A stretch of 38,904 bases of DNA from Streptomyces sp. LUP30 (GCF_001746365.1 NZ_MJAJ01000072.1:1-38904), one strand, 5' to 3'. Positions 27,347 to 36,108 are shown, numbered from the stretch's first letter. Numbers and translations are program-made. Notes: generated by a model not told the origin, from the letters alone.

Positions 27347-27601
27347 TCAAGCGCCGCGACGGTGTTGCGAGGAGTCCTCGCCGTCATCCTCGTCATCGTC
27401 CCCGTACAGCTCGGCGTACCGTGCGTACGGGTCGTCGTCTTGCTCATCGTCATCATCCTCGAACGGTTGACCGTTCGGCGGAATATTCGATGGCGATGCG
27501 CCCAGCTCTTCGGCCAGGCGTGAGAGATCAGTCCCGCCGCTGTTGTACTTCAGCTGGCGGGCGACCTTCGCTTGCTTGGCCTTGGCCCGGCCGCGCCCCA
27601 T
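27347..27601 (-). CDS. DUF3073 family protein
   Basis: The protein has 84 residues. A basic N-terminus (GRGRAKAKQAKVARQLKY) is followed by a short helix (TDLSRLAEELG) and a very acidic tail with D/E runs. This is the standard DUF3073 layout found throughout actinobacteria next to purM. The ATG at 27601 has a GGGGG tract upstream. There is no enzyme motif; the charge pattern suggests binding to nucleic acid or ribosome, but that is only a guess. Confidence 0.9.
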   Translation of the reverse strand: MGRGRAKAKQAKVARQLKYNSGGTDLSRLAEELGASPSNIPPNGQPFEDDDDEQDDDPYARYAELYGDDDEDDGEDSSQHRRGA

Positions 27602-27912
27602 GGCTCGACCCCCTCAACGACGGGGCTCGACGGCCCCAGGTTGACACGCGTTCATGATCCAGGACGGCCTCTCCGTGGAGAGCCCGTCGTAGGGCTCCCA
27701 CGGTACCTGAGCCCACGCCCGTACGGTACGTCGCCCGTACCAGGCGCGTGTGCGCAGCCCCTTGGGAACGCCCCGTCCTCGCTGGTCAGTGGCGATTTTA
27801 ACCACTTATCTACGGGCGACCCGCCCGGAGGAGTGAGAGTTCTCTCTAACTTTCCACCGGCCGGTACCGCCGAAACCCGGGGACGGGGCGTCATGGAGCC
27901 CCCGTCCGGACG
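27602..27912. other. 311-bp region between DUF3073 and the end of vdh
   Basis: Both flanking genes read leftward, so this should hold the DUF3073 promoter and the vdh terminator. I see an AT-rich patch (about 27793-27812) and a GAGAG-TT-CTCTC palindrome (27835-27846). There is no convincing gene. Confidence 0.35.
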
Positions 27913-29013
27913 TCAGCCGACGCGCGTGCGGGCCGCCTCATGCATCCGCTGCTCGGCGATCCGGTCGGCCGCCGCGGCCGGCGGAATCCCGTCTGCCTTC
28001 GCACGTGCGAAGATCGCGAGCGTCGTTTCGAAGATCTTCGCCGCCTTCGCCCTGCACCGGTCGAAGTCGAAGCCGTGCAGTTCGTCGGCGACCTGGATGA
28101 CCCCGCCGGCGTTCACCACGTAGTCGGGCGCGTAGAGGATGCCGCGGTCGGCGAGGTCCTTCTCCACGCCCGGGTGGGCGAGCTGGTTGTTGGCCGCACC
28201 GCAGACGATCTTCGCGGTGAGCACCGGCACGGAGACGTCGTTCAGCGCTCCGCCGAGCGCGCAGGGGGCGTAGACGTCGAGCCCGTCCAGCGTGATCAGC
28301 CGCTCGGTGTCGGCGACGACCTCCACCGAGGGGTGCCGGTCGGCGATCCGGCGCACCGCCTCCTGGCGGACGTCCGTGATCACGACCCGGGCGCCCTCCG
28401 TCAGCAGGTGCTCCACCAGGTGGTGGCCGACCTTGCCCACACCCGCGACGCCGACCGTGCGGTCGCGCAGCGACGGGTCGCCCCACAGGTGCTGCGCGGA
28501 GGCCCGCATGCCCTGGTAGACGCCGAAGGCGGTCAGCACGGAGGAGTCGCCCGCGCCGCCGTTCTCCGGCGAGCGCCCGGTCGTCCAGCGGCACTCGCGC
28601 GCCACGACGTCCATGTCGGCCACGTAGGTGCCGACGTCGCAGGCGGTCACGTAGCGCCCGCCCAGCGAGGCCACGAAACGGCCGTACGCGAGCAGCAGCT
28701 CCTCGGTTTTGATCACATCGGGATCGCCGATGATCACGGCCTTGCCGCCGCCGTGGTCCAGACCGGCCATGGCGTTCTTGTACGACATCCCGCGCGCGAG
28801 GTTCAGCGCGTCGGCGACGGCCTCCGCCTCGGTCGCGTACGGGTAGAAGCGGGTACCGCCGAGAGCGGGGCCCAGAGCGGTGGAGTGGAGGGCGATGACG
28901 GCCTTGAGGCCGGTCGCGCGGTCCTGGCAGAGCACGACTTGCTCATGGCCGCCCTGATCCGAGTGGAACAGGGTGTGCAGGACATCAGCAGGTGCGCCGG
29001 ATACGTCGGTCAC
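27913..29013 (-). CDS. vdh: Valine (branched-chain amino acid) dehydrogenase
   Basis: NAD-dependent oxidative deamination of valine, leucine or isoleucine to 2-oxo acids, which feed branched fatty acid and polyketide starter units. The protein has 366 residues. The substrate domain has ALGGTRFYPY and the catalytic lysines in GMSYKNAMAGLDHGGGKAV. The Rossmann motif is VGVAGVGKVGHHLVEHL. YAPCALGGALN and IVCGAANNQL complete the Glu/Leu/Val dehydrogenase pattern. The GTG at 29013 has GGAG 8 nt upstream. It is divergent from an unknown gene across an inverted repeat. Confidence 0.93.
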   Translation of the reverse strand: MTDVSGAPADVLHTLFHSDQGGHEQVVLCQDRATGLKAVIALHSTALGPALGGTRFYPYATEAEAVADALNLARGMSYKNAMAGLDHGGGKAVIIGDPDVIKTEELLLAYGRFVASLGGRYVTACDVGTYVADMDVVARECRWTTGRSPENGGAGDSSVLTAFGVYQGMRASAQHLWGDPSLRDRTVGVAGVGKVGHHLVEHLLTEGARVVITDVRQEAVRRIADRHPSVEVVADTERLITLDGLDVYAPCALGGALNDVSVPVLTAKIVCGAANNQLAHPGVEKDLADRGILYAPDYVVNAGGVIQVADELHGFDFDRCRAKAAKIFETTLAIFARAKADGIPPAAAADRIAEQRMHEAARTRVG

Positions 29014-29085
29014 TGTGGTGACTCCAGGGTAACTAGCGGCGGTTCGGGTGGCAGGCGCCGTAAGGGTGGCGGAGCCTGTGGGACG

Positions 29086-29131
29086 AGCGTAGGGCCTGCA
29101 CGCCCCGTTGATCCCGCAGTGTCGGGGATCA
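29086..29131 (-). promoter_or_regulatory. vdh promoter candidate overlapped by an inverted repeat
   Basis: On the minus strand TACGCT (29091-29086) could be the vdh -10. TGATCCC (29109-29115), 9 nt, GGGATCA (29125-29131) is a perfect 7-bp inverted repeat lying over the expected -35, a position suited to repression. Confidence 0.4.
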
Positions 29132-29201
29132 CCCCCTCGTGGAGTACCGCCGTGGGACGATCGCAGGGTTTCCCGGTCGGCCGAAGGGGGAGGGAGCAGG
29201 C

Positions 29202-30044
29202 GTGCCCAAGGTGTCGTCGGTGATCGTTCCGTACGCGGTCTATCTGCGCGTGTACGAGCCGCTGGCCGCCTTCCCGGAGCCCGAGCGCTCCCACTGGGCG
29301 CGTTACGCCCGCCGGGAGGAGCTGCCCTCCTGCCAGGACGAGCTGCGCCGCTCGCTGGCCGACCTGCTGCCCACCCCGCCGGTCGCGGTGCCGGTGCAGG
29401 AGAGCGGCGACGCGTTCGTCGCCGAGGTGGACGGTGTGCTCTGCGTCTGCCCCTGGCGCACCCGGCTGCGCGGCTGGCTCGCCCTGGCAGAGCTGGACGA
29501 GGAGCTGCCCGGGCCGGTCCTGGACGCGGCGGTCCCCGAGGTCGTACGGCTTCAGGCCGCCAAGGACCACGAGCGGTGGCTGGAGCGCAACCCGGACGCC
29601 CGCCCGTGGATCCGCACCGCGGTCTGGCAGGTTCCGCTCAACTGGTTCGTGCTGGTCTCCGACGAGGAGCGCGAGTACCAGAAGGGGACGGCGGAGGTGG
29701 CCCCCGTGCTCCGCTACCGCACGCCGATGGTGCAGGCCCGCCGCCGGGTGGCCCGGTCGCTGCGCACGCTGAAGGACGCCGTCGAGGAGGGGCCGCTCAT
29801 CGACGGGCTGGTGGACGTCGGCCGCTGGCTGGAGGAGTTCCACCCGCGTTCGCTGGTGGAACTGGATTACGGCGGCCTGGTGCATGTGCTGCCGGCCGGT
29901 GATCTGGAGGACGACCGCTCGGCGAAGGACGTGGCCGACAGCGTCGAGGCGCTGCGGGTGGGCGACGGCGAGGCGGCGGGCGAGGCGTACGGGCGGCTCG
30001 TGGACCGGTGGCGTTCGGTCCGGGACCGACGCTCGGCGAACTGA
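29202..30044 (+). CDS. Conserved actinobacterial protein of unknown function
   Basis: The protein has 280 residues. The GTG at 29202 follows GGGGGAGGGAG. It has no signal peptide, membrane helix or catalytic motif that I recognise. It is rich in charged residues and Trp, for example RTAVWQVPLNWFVLVSDEEREY, and has a helical C-terminal half (ARRRVARSLRTLKDAVEEG, LIDGLVDVGRWLEEFHPRSL, SAKDVADSVEALRVGDGEAA). Codon use matches its neighbours. It sits between vdh and bldC, an arrangement I recall for Streptomyces, so it is probably a conserved vertical gene. Its function is unknown. Confidence 0.8.
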   Translation: MPKVSSVIVPYAVYLRVYEPLAAFPEPERSHWARYARREELPSCQDELRRSLADLLPTPPVAVPVQESGDAFVAEVDGVLCVCPWRTRLRGWLALAELDEELPGPVLDAAVPEVVRLQAAKDHERWLERNPDARPWIRTAVWQVPLNWFVLVSDEEREYQKGTAEVAPVLRYRTPMVQARRRVARSLRTLKDAVEEGPLIDGLVDVGRWLEEFHPRSLVELDYGGLVHVLPAGDLEDDRSAKDVADSVEALRVGDGEAAGEAYGRLVDRWRSVRDRRSAN

Positions 30045-30168
30045 GGCGCAGGCTTCGCTGTGGCACAGCGGCTCCGCGGTGGCCTGCTGACCCACCCCCG
30101 GGGTGGCGTGGCGGCTCCCGGGGTGGCGTGCTGACTCCCGTGGTGACGGCCGATGCCGTGAGCTGACG

Positions 30169-30186
30169 ATGTGACAGATGTGACAG
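30169..30186. repeat. Tandem 9-bp repeat upstream of bldC
   Basis: ATGTGACAG occurs twice in direct succession, 11 bp before a GTGAC-N4-GTCAC palindrome; a related GGTGACGG lies at about 30142. Confidence 0.55.
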
Positions 30187-30197
30187 CGCTTTCCGAA

Positions 30198-30211
30198 GTG
30201 ACGTGCGTCAC
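30198..30211. promoter_or_regulatory. GTGAC-N4-GTCAC palindrome upstream of bldC (Crp-like)
   Basis: GTGACGTGCGTCAC fits GTG-N6-GNCAC, which I recall as the Streptomyces Crp consensus. It lies 507 bp before the bldC start. A near twin is at 31258-31271. Confidence 0.4.
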
Positions 30212-30455
30212 GGCCATGAACCGCTCGAACAGCGTACGGTCAGCGGCACTTCACGGAACTCACGGGACGTTGGTCCCGATCCGGGCTTATGCCTCAAGGG
30301 TGACGGACCGCACGTACGCGGCCCTTGCGTCGCTTGCCCCTCCTCGTGCCAAAATAGGACAAGGAGTCCGGGGAGGGCTCCGTCCGCCTACTTATGCTCC
30401 ATGGTGGGGGGAATCTCGGCATTGCACCGCTTTGGGGGTTCTGGTGACTCCTGAG

Positions 30456-30484
30456 CGCCCCTGTGACTGATCGTCACAGGGGCG
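30456..30484. promoter_or_regulatory. 12-bp-arm hairpin in the bldC upstream region
   Basis: CGCCCCTGTGAC, TGATC, GTCACAGGGGCG. It could end a transcript reading from 29202 or be an operator; the GTGAC/GTCAC core resembles nearby palindromes. Confidence 0.5.
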
Positions 30485-30614
30485 TGACTGTCCGCTATGG
30501 CATGGTCCATCGGGTTCCGTCGCCGATGAACACCTGGGGGGCAATTCCATCGGTTTGGCCGACGCGGCTGGACGGATGGTGTAGTTGTAGTGCCGAGGAC
30601 AAGCCGTTCGTCCT

Positions 30615-30620
30615 ATAACC
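30615..30620 (+). promoter_or_regulatory. -10 candidate for bldC
   Basis: TATAAC is the closest match to a vegetative -10 in this region, giving a leader of about 90 nt. No strong -35 is visible. The 673 bp between 30045 and 30717 contain no gene. Confidence 0.4.
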
Positions 30621-30679
30621 GACTCGACTCGCGTCCGCCATTTCGGGCAACGCGGGTCAAGGTGCAGAATTTAGAGGAA

Positions 30680-30701
30680 AGAACCGAGAAGGTTCGGTTC
30701 T
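30680..30701 (+). promoter_or_regulatory. Leader hairpin next to the bldC ribosome binding site
   Basis: AGAACCGA, GAAGGT, TCGGTTCT forms an 8-bp stem ending 3 nt before the GAGGAG ribosome binding site (30705-30710). Confidence 0.45.
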
Positions 30702-30717
30702 CCCGAGGAGGCCGCTC

Positions 30718-30924
30718 ATGACCGCTCGCACCCCTGATGCTGAGCCGCTGCTGACCCCGGCTGAGGTTGCCACGATGTTCCGCGTCGACCCTAAGACGGT
30801 CACGCGTTGGGCGAAGGCCGGCAAGCTCACGTCGATCCGCACGCTCGGCGGACACCGCCGTTATCGCGAGGCTGAGGTCCGCGCACTGCTCGCGGGTATC
30901 CCGCAGCAGCGCAGCGAGGCCTGA
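30718..30924 (+). CDS. bldC: Developmental regulator BldC (MerR-like HTH)
   Basis: The protein has 68 residues and consists almost entirely of a MerR-type winged helix: LTPAEVATMFRVDPKTVTRWAKAGKL followed by the wing TLGGHRRYREAEVRALL. It lacks the dimerisation coiled coil of normal MerR proteins, as known for BldC, which binds AT-rich direct repeats as head-to-tail oligomers and delays the onset of sporulation. GAGGAG sits 7 nt before the ATG. The gene is monocistronic, with a classical terminator downstream and a long upstream region. Confidence 0.97.
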   Translation: MTARTPDAEPLLTPAEVATMFRVDPKTVTRWAKAGKLTSIRTLGGHRRYREAEVRALLAGIPQQRSEA

Positions 30925-31041
30925 ACAAGTGAATAACCGGGCAACACGTCAGGTCCCCCCATCTGTGCGGACGCCCGAAACCTAGCTCCAAGCGACGTGG
31001 GTCCTGCCCCAACAGGCCCCTCGCCCCCTGGGAACGTCGTC

Positions 31042-31081
31042 GATCGCGCTGGACTCCGCCGGGTCCAGCGCGATCTTTTTT
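31042..31081 (+). terminator. bldC terminator
   Basis: GATCGCGCTGGAC, 8-nt loop, GTCCAGCGCGATC, then six T: a textbook intrinsic terminator, unusual for its U-tract in this GC-rich window. Confidence 0.9.
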
Positions 31082-31470
31082 GTGCGCTTGAGGGCATCTC
31101 GTGAGCGGTATCAGGTGGCTCTGTGAGCACCCTTGTCGGAGTCTGGGGAGGCTCTGGGAGGGTTCCGGGAGGCATCCTCCGGAGTGGTGCAATTGCACAT
31201 ATAAAATTGACCAGTTGTAGGAGCGGGGTAAGAACCTGCTTTTCTAAAACTCATGCAGTGACACCCGTCACATGCCGGGAGCCTTGTTGCCGTCGGCTCG
31301 GGTGGGCTAGTGGAAGCTTCCGTTCCCTCCCGCTCGCTCCCGCTCCAGTGCCCCGCGCGGTCGTGGCCGTTGGCGCCGCGGGCGGTCCGGTGGCCACGGC
31401 CGGGCCGCGCCTGCCGGGTCGGCGCCTGCCGGACCCCCTCTGCCGGGCCGCCTCTGCCCGGCCGCGTCTG
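31082..31470. other. 389-bp gene-free stretch after bldC
   Basis: It contains a 12-bp palindrome GTGCAATTGCAC (31187-31198), an AT-rich patch (31191-31210) and GTGACACCCGTCAC (31258-31271), a close relative of the palindrome upstream of bldC. A TTGACC-16 nt-TAAGAA pair (31207-31234) could be a rightward promoter with no obvious gene. There is no supported coding region. Confidence 0.4.
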
Positions 31471-31692
31471 TCAGGCCGTCAGGCCGCCGGCGTGGCTCTC
31501 GCCTTCCTCTGCGACCCCCACGGCCTCCACGGCCTCCCCGGGGGCCTGGACGCCCCGTGTGCCGCCGTCCATCGCCAGCCGCTGCAGGCGGTGGCAGATC
31601 GGGCAGTGGCGGGTCAGGTGCCGATAGGACGACGCGGCCGACAGATGTGCGCGGAGCAGCGCCCGCGTCTCGTGCCTGACCGATGCCGTCAT
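31471..31692 (-). CDS. Small DUF6274-like protein
   Basis: The protein has 73 residues. The ATG at 31692 is preceded by GGAGG at good spacing. The N-terminal TASVRHETRALLRAHLSAAS helix and RHLTRHCPICHRLQRLAMD, with a CxxC-like pair between histidines, match a small family I recall from Streptomyces next to bldC. The CPIC pair could bind zinc or form a disulphide. The tail is poorly conserved. Its role is unknown. Confidence 0.7.
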   Translation of the reverse strand: MTASVRHETRALLRAHLSAASSYRHLTRHCPICHRLQRLAMDGGTRGVQAPGEAVEAVGVAEEGESHAGGLTA

Positions 31693-31837
31693 GCCCCACC
31701 TCCGCCGGGACGCCGCGCGGAACGGGCCCTGGGTTCTGGGGTACCGGCCCGAGGGGACGCCGTCAAGAGCGCCGCGGGAACGCCGCGGGGCCCGGATCCG
31801 GCGATCCGGGCCCCGCGGTGTGCGCCTCCCGGCACGC

Positions 31838-31873
31838 GGAAGGCCCGCATCCCTTGCGGGATGCGGGCCTTCC
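31838..31873 (-). terminator. Terminator of the single tRNA-Asp
   Basis: GGAAGGCCCGCATCCC, TTGC, GGGATGCGGGCCTTCC: 16 perfect base pairs, 10 nt after the tRNA. Confidence 0.85.
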
Positions 31874-31883
31874 GTCTTCACTG

Positions 31884-31958
31884 CGGTCCTGACGGGATTT
31901 GAACCCGCGGCCTCCACCTTGACAGGGTGGCGAGCACTCCAAACTGCTCCACAGGACC
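31884..31958 (-). tRNA. tRNA-Asp(GTC), copy 1
   Basis: 75 nt. Acceptor GGTCCTG/CAGGACC, anticodon loop CTGTCAA, T loop TTCAAAT, discriminator G, no encoded CCA. A 77-bp segment (31883-31959) is identical to 36205-36281. Confidence 0.94.
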
Positions 31959-32053
31959 AGGTTTTCGCGGCACTTGATGTTGCGTTGTGCTGCGAGAAGG
32001 ACTGTACAGGAGGGTGAGCCCACTGGTCGAACTCACCCTGTGTGCCGGTCCCG

Positions 32054-35000
32054 TCACGGAGCGGCCGCGTCGATCGCCTTCACGATCCGCTTGTCGGACA
32101 CCGGGTACGCCGTGCCCAGCGCGTGGGCGAAATAGCTGACCCGGAGCTCCTCGATCATCCAGCGGATGTCCAGGACCTGCTGGGGCACCGGCCGGCCCTG
32201 TGGCAGCTGTTCCAGCAGCCACGCGTACTCGTCCTGCATCTCGTGGACCTTCTCCATGCGGCTGGTGTCGCGCTGCACACCGGTCGGCATCTGCTGCAGG
32301 CGCCGGTCCACGGCCACCAGATAGCGCATCAGGTCGGGCAGCCTGCGCAGGCCCGCCCAGGTCACGAAGCCGGGCTTCACGAGGGCGTCCAGCTGCCTGC
32401 GCACGTCCGCCAGGTTCGTGAGCAGCACGGGGCTGCGCACGCCCTTCAGACGGCGTTCACAGGCCTGCCAGGCGGCCAGCACCTGCTGCACCTGAGCGAC
32501 CGTCCGCACCGTCGTGTCGACGATCTCGGCGCGCACCTTCTCGTAGAGCTTCCGGTACGACTCCTCGTCCCACGCCGGGCCGCCGAAGTCGGCGATCAGC
32601 CGGTCGGCCGCCGCCATCGCGCAGTCGTCGAACAGCGCCTGGATCGAACCGTGCGGATTCGCGGACAGCGCGAGCTTCTGGGCGTTCGTCAGCTTCTCGG
32701 ATGCGAACTTCGCCGGGTTGACCGGGATGTTGCGCACGATGAGCCGGCGGGTGCCCTTCCACATCGCCTCCGCCTGCTCCGCCTCCGTGTCGAAGAGGCG
32801 CACCGAGACCGTGTCGCCGTCGTCGACCAGCGCCGGGTACGCCTTCACCGGCTGTCCCGCCCGGCGGGTCTCGAAGACACGGGTGAGCGTGCCGATCGTC
32901 CAGTCCGTCAGGCCCGAACGCTCCAGGGACTCGCCGCCCTGCCGTTCGGCGGTGGCCGCGGCCGCCTGGGAGATGGCCTGCCTCGCCTTCGGCCTCAGCC
33001 GGAGCTTCAGCGCCTCCAGATCCTTGTCCTCGGCCAGCTTGCGACGCCGCTCGTCGACGATCCGGAAGGTGATCTTCAGATGGTCGGGGAGCCGCGACCA
33101 GTCGAAGTCGTCCGCCTCGAAGGGAACGCCCACCATCCGCTTCAGCTCACGGGCCATGGCCGTGGTGAGCGGTTCCTGCGAAGGCACCGTCCGGTCGAGG
33201 AAGCGCTTGGCGAAGTTCGGGGCCGGCACGTAGTTGCGGCGGATCGGCTTCGGCAGGGAACGGATCAGCTCCGTGACGACCTCTTCCCGCAACCCCGGGA
33301 TCTGCCAGTCGAAGCCCTCGTCAGTGACCTGGTTGAGCACCTGGAGGGGGATGTGGACGGTCACGCCGTCCGCGTCCGCGCCCGGCTCGAACTGGTAGGT
33401 CACGCGGAACTTCAGCGGGCCCTGCCGCCAGGAGTCCGGATAGTCGGCCTTGGTGACCGCCTCCGCCGACTCCCGGATGAGCATCTCGCGCTCGAAGTCG
33501 AGGAAGTCGGGCTGCTCGTGCCGCTTGTGCTTCCACCAGGAGTCGAAGTGCGCGCCCGACACCACGTGGTCGGGCACCCGCTGGTCGTAGAAGTCGAACA
33601 GCGTGTCGTCGTCGACCACGATGTCCCGGCGCCGGGCACGGTGTTCCAGCTCCTCGACCTCGCTGAGCAGCCGGCGGTTGTCGGAGAAGAACTTGTGGTG
33701 CGTGCGCCAGTCGCCCTCGACCAGCGCGTTGCGGATGAACAGGTCCCGGCAGGTCTCCGGGTCGATCCGCCCGTAGTTGACCTTCCGCTGGGCGACGATC
33801 GGCACGCCGTACAGCGTCACCTTCTCGTCGGCCATCACGGCCGCCTGGTCCTTCTCCCAGCGCGGCTCGCTGTACGTCCGCTTCAGCAGGTGCCCGGCGA
33901 GCGGCTCGACCCACTCCGGCTCGATCCTGGCGTTGACGCGGGCCCAGAGGCGGCTCGTCTCCACCAGCTCCGCGGACATCACGAACCGTGGCTGCTTCTT
34001 GAACAGGGAAGAGCCCGGGAAGATCGCGAACTTGGCGCTGCGCGCGCCCAGGTACTCGTTCTTGTTGCCGTCCTTCACGTCCTTCATGCCGACGTGGGAG
34101 AGGAGCCCGGCGAGGAGGGAGACGTGGACGCTCTGCTCGGGCGCGTCGTCCTCGTTCAGATGGATGCCCATCTGCTTGGCGACCGTGCGCAGCTGCGTGT
34201 AGATGTCCTGCCACTCCCGGATACGCAGGAAGTTCAGGTACTCCTGCTTGCACATCCGCCGGAAGGAGGAGGAGCCGCGCTCCTTCTGTTGCTCGCGGAC
34301 GTACCGCCACAGGTTGAGGTAGGCGAGGAAGTCGCTGGTCTCGTCCTTGAAGCGGGCGTGCTGCTGGTCGGCCTGGGTCTGCTTGTCGGCCGGGCGCTCG
34401 CGAGGGTCCTGGATGGACAGCGCGGCGGCTATGACCATGACCTCGCGGACGCAGCCGTTCTTGTCGGCCTCCAGGACCATGCGGGCCAGGCGGGGGTCGA
34501 CGGGCAGCTGGGCCAGCTTGCGGCCGGTCTCGGTGAGCCGCTTGCGCGGGTCCTTCTCCGCCGGGTCCAGCGCGTTCAGCTCCTGCAGCAGCTGGACGCC
34601 GTCCCGGATGTTGCGGTGGTCCGGCGGGTCGATGAACGGGAACTTCTCGATGTCGCCGAGGCCGGCCGCGGTCATCTGGAGGATGACGCTCGCCAGGTTG
34701 GTGCGCAGGATCTCCGCGTCCGTGAACTCCGGGCGGGCCAGGAAGTCGTCCTCGTCGTACAGCCGGATGCAGATGCCGTCGCTGGTGCGGCCGCAGCGGC
34801 CCTTGCGCTGGTTGGCGCTGGCCTGCGAGATCGGCTCGATGGGCAGCCGCTGGACCTTGGTGCGGTGGCTGTAGCGGCTGATCCGGGCGAAGCCGGGGTC
34901 GATGACGTACTTGATGCCGGGGACGGTCAGGGACGTCTCGGCGACGTTCGTCGCCAGCACGATCCTGCGGCCCGTGTGCTGCTGGAAGACGCGGTGCTGT

Positions 35001-35998
35001 TCGGCGTGCGAGAGCCGGGCGTAGAGGGGCAGCACCTCGGTGAACCTGAACTTCTTCTTCTCCAGCGCGTCGGCCGTGTCGCGGATCTCCCGCTCGCCGG
35101 AGAGGAAGACGAGGATGTCCCCCTTCCCCTCGGCCTGGAGCTCCTCGACCGCGTCGCAGATGGCGGTGATCTGGTCGCGGTCGGCGTCCTCGGCGTCCTC
35201 TTCGAGGAGCGGCCGGTACCGCACCTCCACCGGATACGTCCGCCCGCTGACCTCCACGATCGGGGCGTCGCCGAAGTGCCGGGAGAAGCGCTCCGGGTCG
35301 ATCGTCGCGGAGGTGATGACGACCTTGAGATCCGGGCGGCGCGGGAGCAGCTGGGCGAGGTAGCCCAGCAGGAAGTCGATGTTGAGGGACCGCTCGTGGG
35401 CCTCGTCGATGATGATCGTGTCGTAGGCGCGCAGCTCGCGGTCGGTCTGGATCTCCGCGAGGAGGATGCCGTCCGTCATCAGCTTCACGAAGGTGGCGTC
35501 CGGGTTCACCTGGTCGGTGAAGCGCACCTTCCAGCCGACCGCCTCGCCCAGCGGCGACCGCAGCTCCTCCGCCACGCGCTCGGCGACCGTGCGGGCGGCG
35601 ATACGGCGGGGCTGGGTGTGGCCGATCATGCCCCGGACGCCGCGCCCCAGCTCCATACAGATCTTGGGGATCTGGGTGGTCTTGCCGGAGCCGGTCTCAC
35701 CGGCGACGATGACGACCTGGTGATCACGGATGGCGGCCGCGATCTCGTCCTTCTTCTGGCTGACCGGCAGCTGCTCGGGGTAGGAGACGGCGGGCACACG
35801 GCCGCGCCGGACGGCCATCCGTTCCTCGGCCTTCGCGACCTCCGCCTCGATCTCGGCGAGGACGGCGTCGCGGGCCTCCGGCTTGCGGATCTTGCGCGCG
35901 CCTTCGAGCCGGCGCCCGAGCCGGTGCGCGTCGCGCAGGGAGAGCTCGGCCAGGCGGGGGGCGAGGGCGCCGAGGGCGGGGGCGGGGTGCGTAGACAT
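32054..35998 (-). CDS. hrpA: DEAH-box ATP-dependent RNA helicase HrpA
   Basis: The protein has 1314 residues, full length for HrpA. The ATG at 35998 starts a conserved N-terminal helical region. Walker A is GETGSGKTTQIPKI; motif II is the DEAH in TIIIDEAHERSLNID; motif III is SAT (VITSATID); motif VI is QRKGRCGRT. The helicase core is followed by the winged-helix/HA2 region and the large C-terminal DUF3418 found only in HrpA. No ribosome binding site or TANNNT box is obvious before the start. It is implicated in mRNA and ribosome processing. It stands alone, framed by two tRNA-Asp genes. Confidence 0.96.
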   Translation of the reverse strand: MSTHPAPALGALAPRLAELSLRDAHRLGRRLEGARKIRKPEARDAVLAEIEAEVAKAEERMAVRRGRVPAVSYPEQLPVSQKKDEIAAAIRDHQVVIVAGETGSGKTTQIPKICMELGRGVRGMIGHTQPRRIAARTVAERVAEELRSPLGEAVGWKVRFTDQVNPDATFVKLMTDGILLAEIQTDRELRAYDTIIIDEAHERSLNIDFLLGYLAQLLPRRPDLKVVITSATIDPERFSRHFGDAPIVEVSGRTYPVEVRYRPLLEEDAEDADRDQITAICDAVEELQAEGKGDILVFLSGEREIRDTADALEKKKFRFTEVLPLYARLSHAEQHRVFQQHTGRRIVLATNVAETSLTVPGIKYVIDPGFARISRYSHRTKVQRLPIEPISQASANQRKGRCGRTSDGICIRLYDEDDFLARPEFTDAEILRTNLASVILQMTAAGLGDIEKFPFIDPPDHRNIRDGVQLLQELNALDPAEKDPRKRLTETGRKLAQLPVDPRLARMVLEADKNGCVREVMVIAAALSIQDPRERPADKQTQADQQHARFKDETSDFLAYLNLWRYVREQQKERGSSSFRRMCKQEYLNFLRIREWQDIYTQLRTVAKQMGIHLNEDDAPEQSVHVSLLAGLLSHVGMKDVKDGNKNEYLGARSAKFAIFPGSSLFKKQPRFVMSAELVETSRLWARVNARIEPEWVEPLAGHLLKRTYSEPRWEKDQAAVMADEKVTLYGVPIVAQRKVNYGRIDPETCRDLFIRNALVEGDWRTHHKFFSDNRRLLSEVEELEHRARRRDIVVDDDTLFDFYDQRVPDHVVSGAHFDSWWKHKRHEQPDFLDFEREMLIRESAEAVTKADYPDSWRQGPLKFRVTYQFEPGADADGVTVHIPLQVLNQVTDEGFDWQIPGLREEVVTELIRSLPKPIRRNYVPAPNFAKRFLDRTVPSQEPLTTAMARELKRMVGVPFEADDFDWSRLPDHLKITFRIVDERRRKLAEDKDLEALKLRLRPKARQAISQAAAATAERQGGESLERSGLTDWTIGTLTRVFETRRAGQPVKAYPALVDDGDTVSVRLFDTEAEQAEAMWKGTRRLIVRNIPVNPAKFASEKLTNAQKLALSANPHGSIQALFDDCAMAAADRLIADFGGPAWDEESYRKLYEKVRAEIVDTTVRTVAQVQQVLAAWQACERRLKGVRSPVLLTNLADVRRQLDALVKPGFVTWAGLRRLPDLMRYLVAVDRRLQQMPTGVQRDTSRMEKVHEMQDEYAWLLEQLPQGRPVPQQVLDIRWMIEELRVSYFAHALGTAYPVSDKRIVKAIDAAAP

Positions 35999-36076
35999 AC
36001 GGGAACCAGGATCGCACCTCGGCGAAATACGTGGCGAACCCTTTTGCGCCGGGGTGGACAACACCGGACATACAAC

Positions 36077-36103
36077 AAGGCCCCGATCTGGGATCGGGGC
36101 CTT
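36077..36103 (-). terminator. Terminator of the Glu-Asp-Phe tRNA cluster
   Basis: AAGGCCCCGATC, TGG, GATCGGGGCCTT, just past tRNA-Phe. Confidence 0.8.
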
Positions 36104-36108
36104 TGTTG

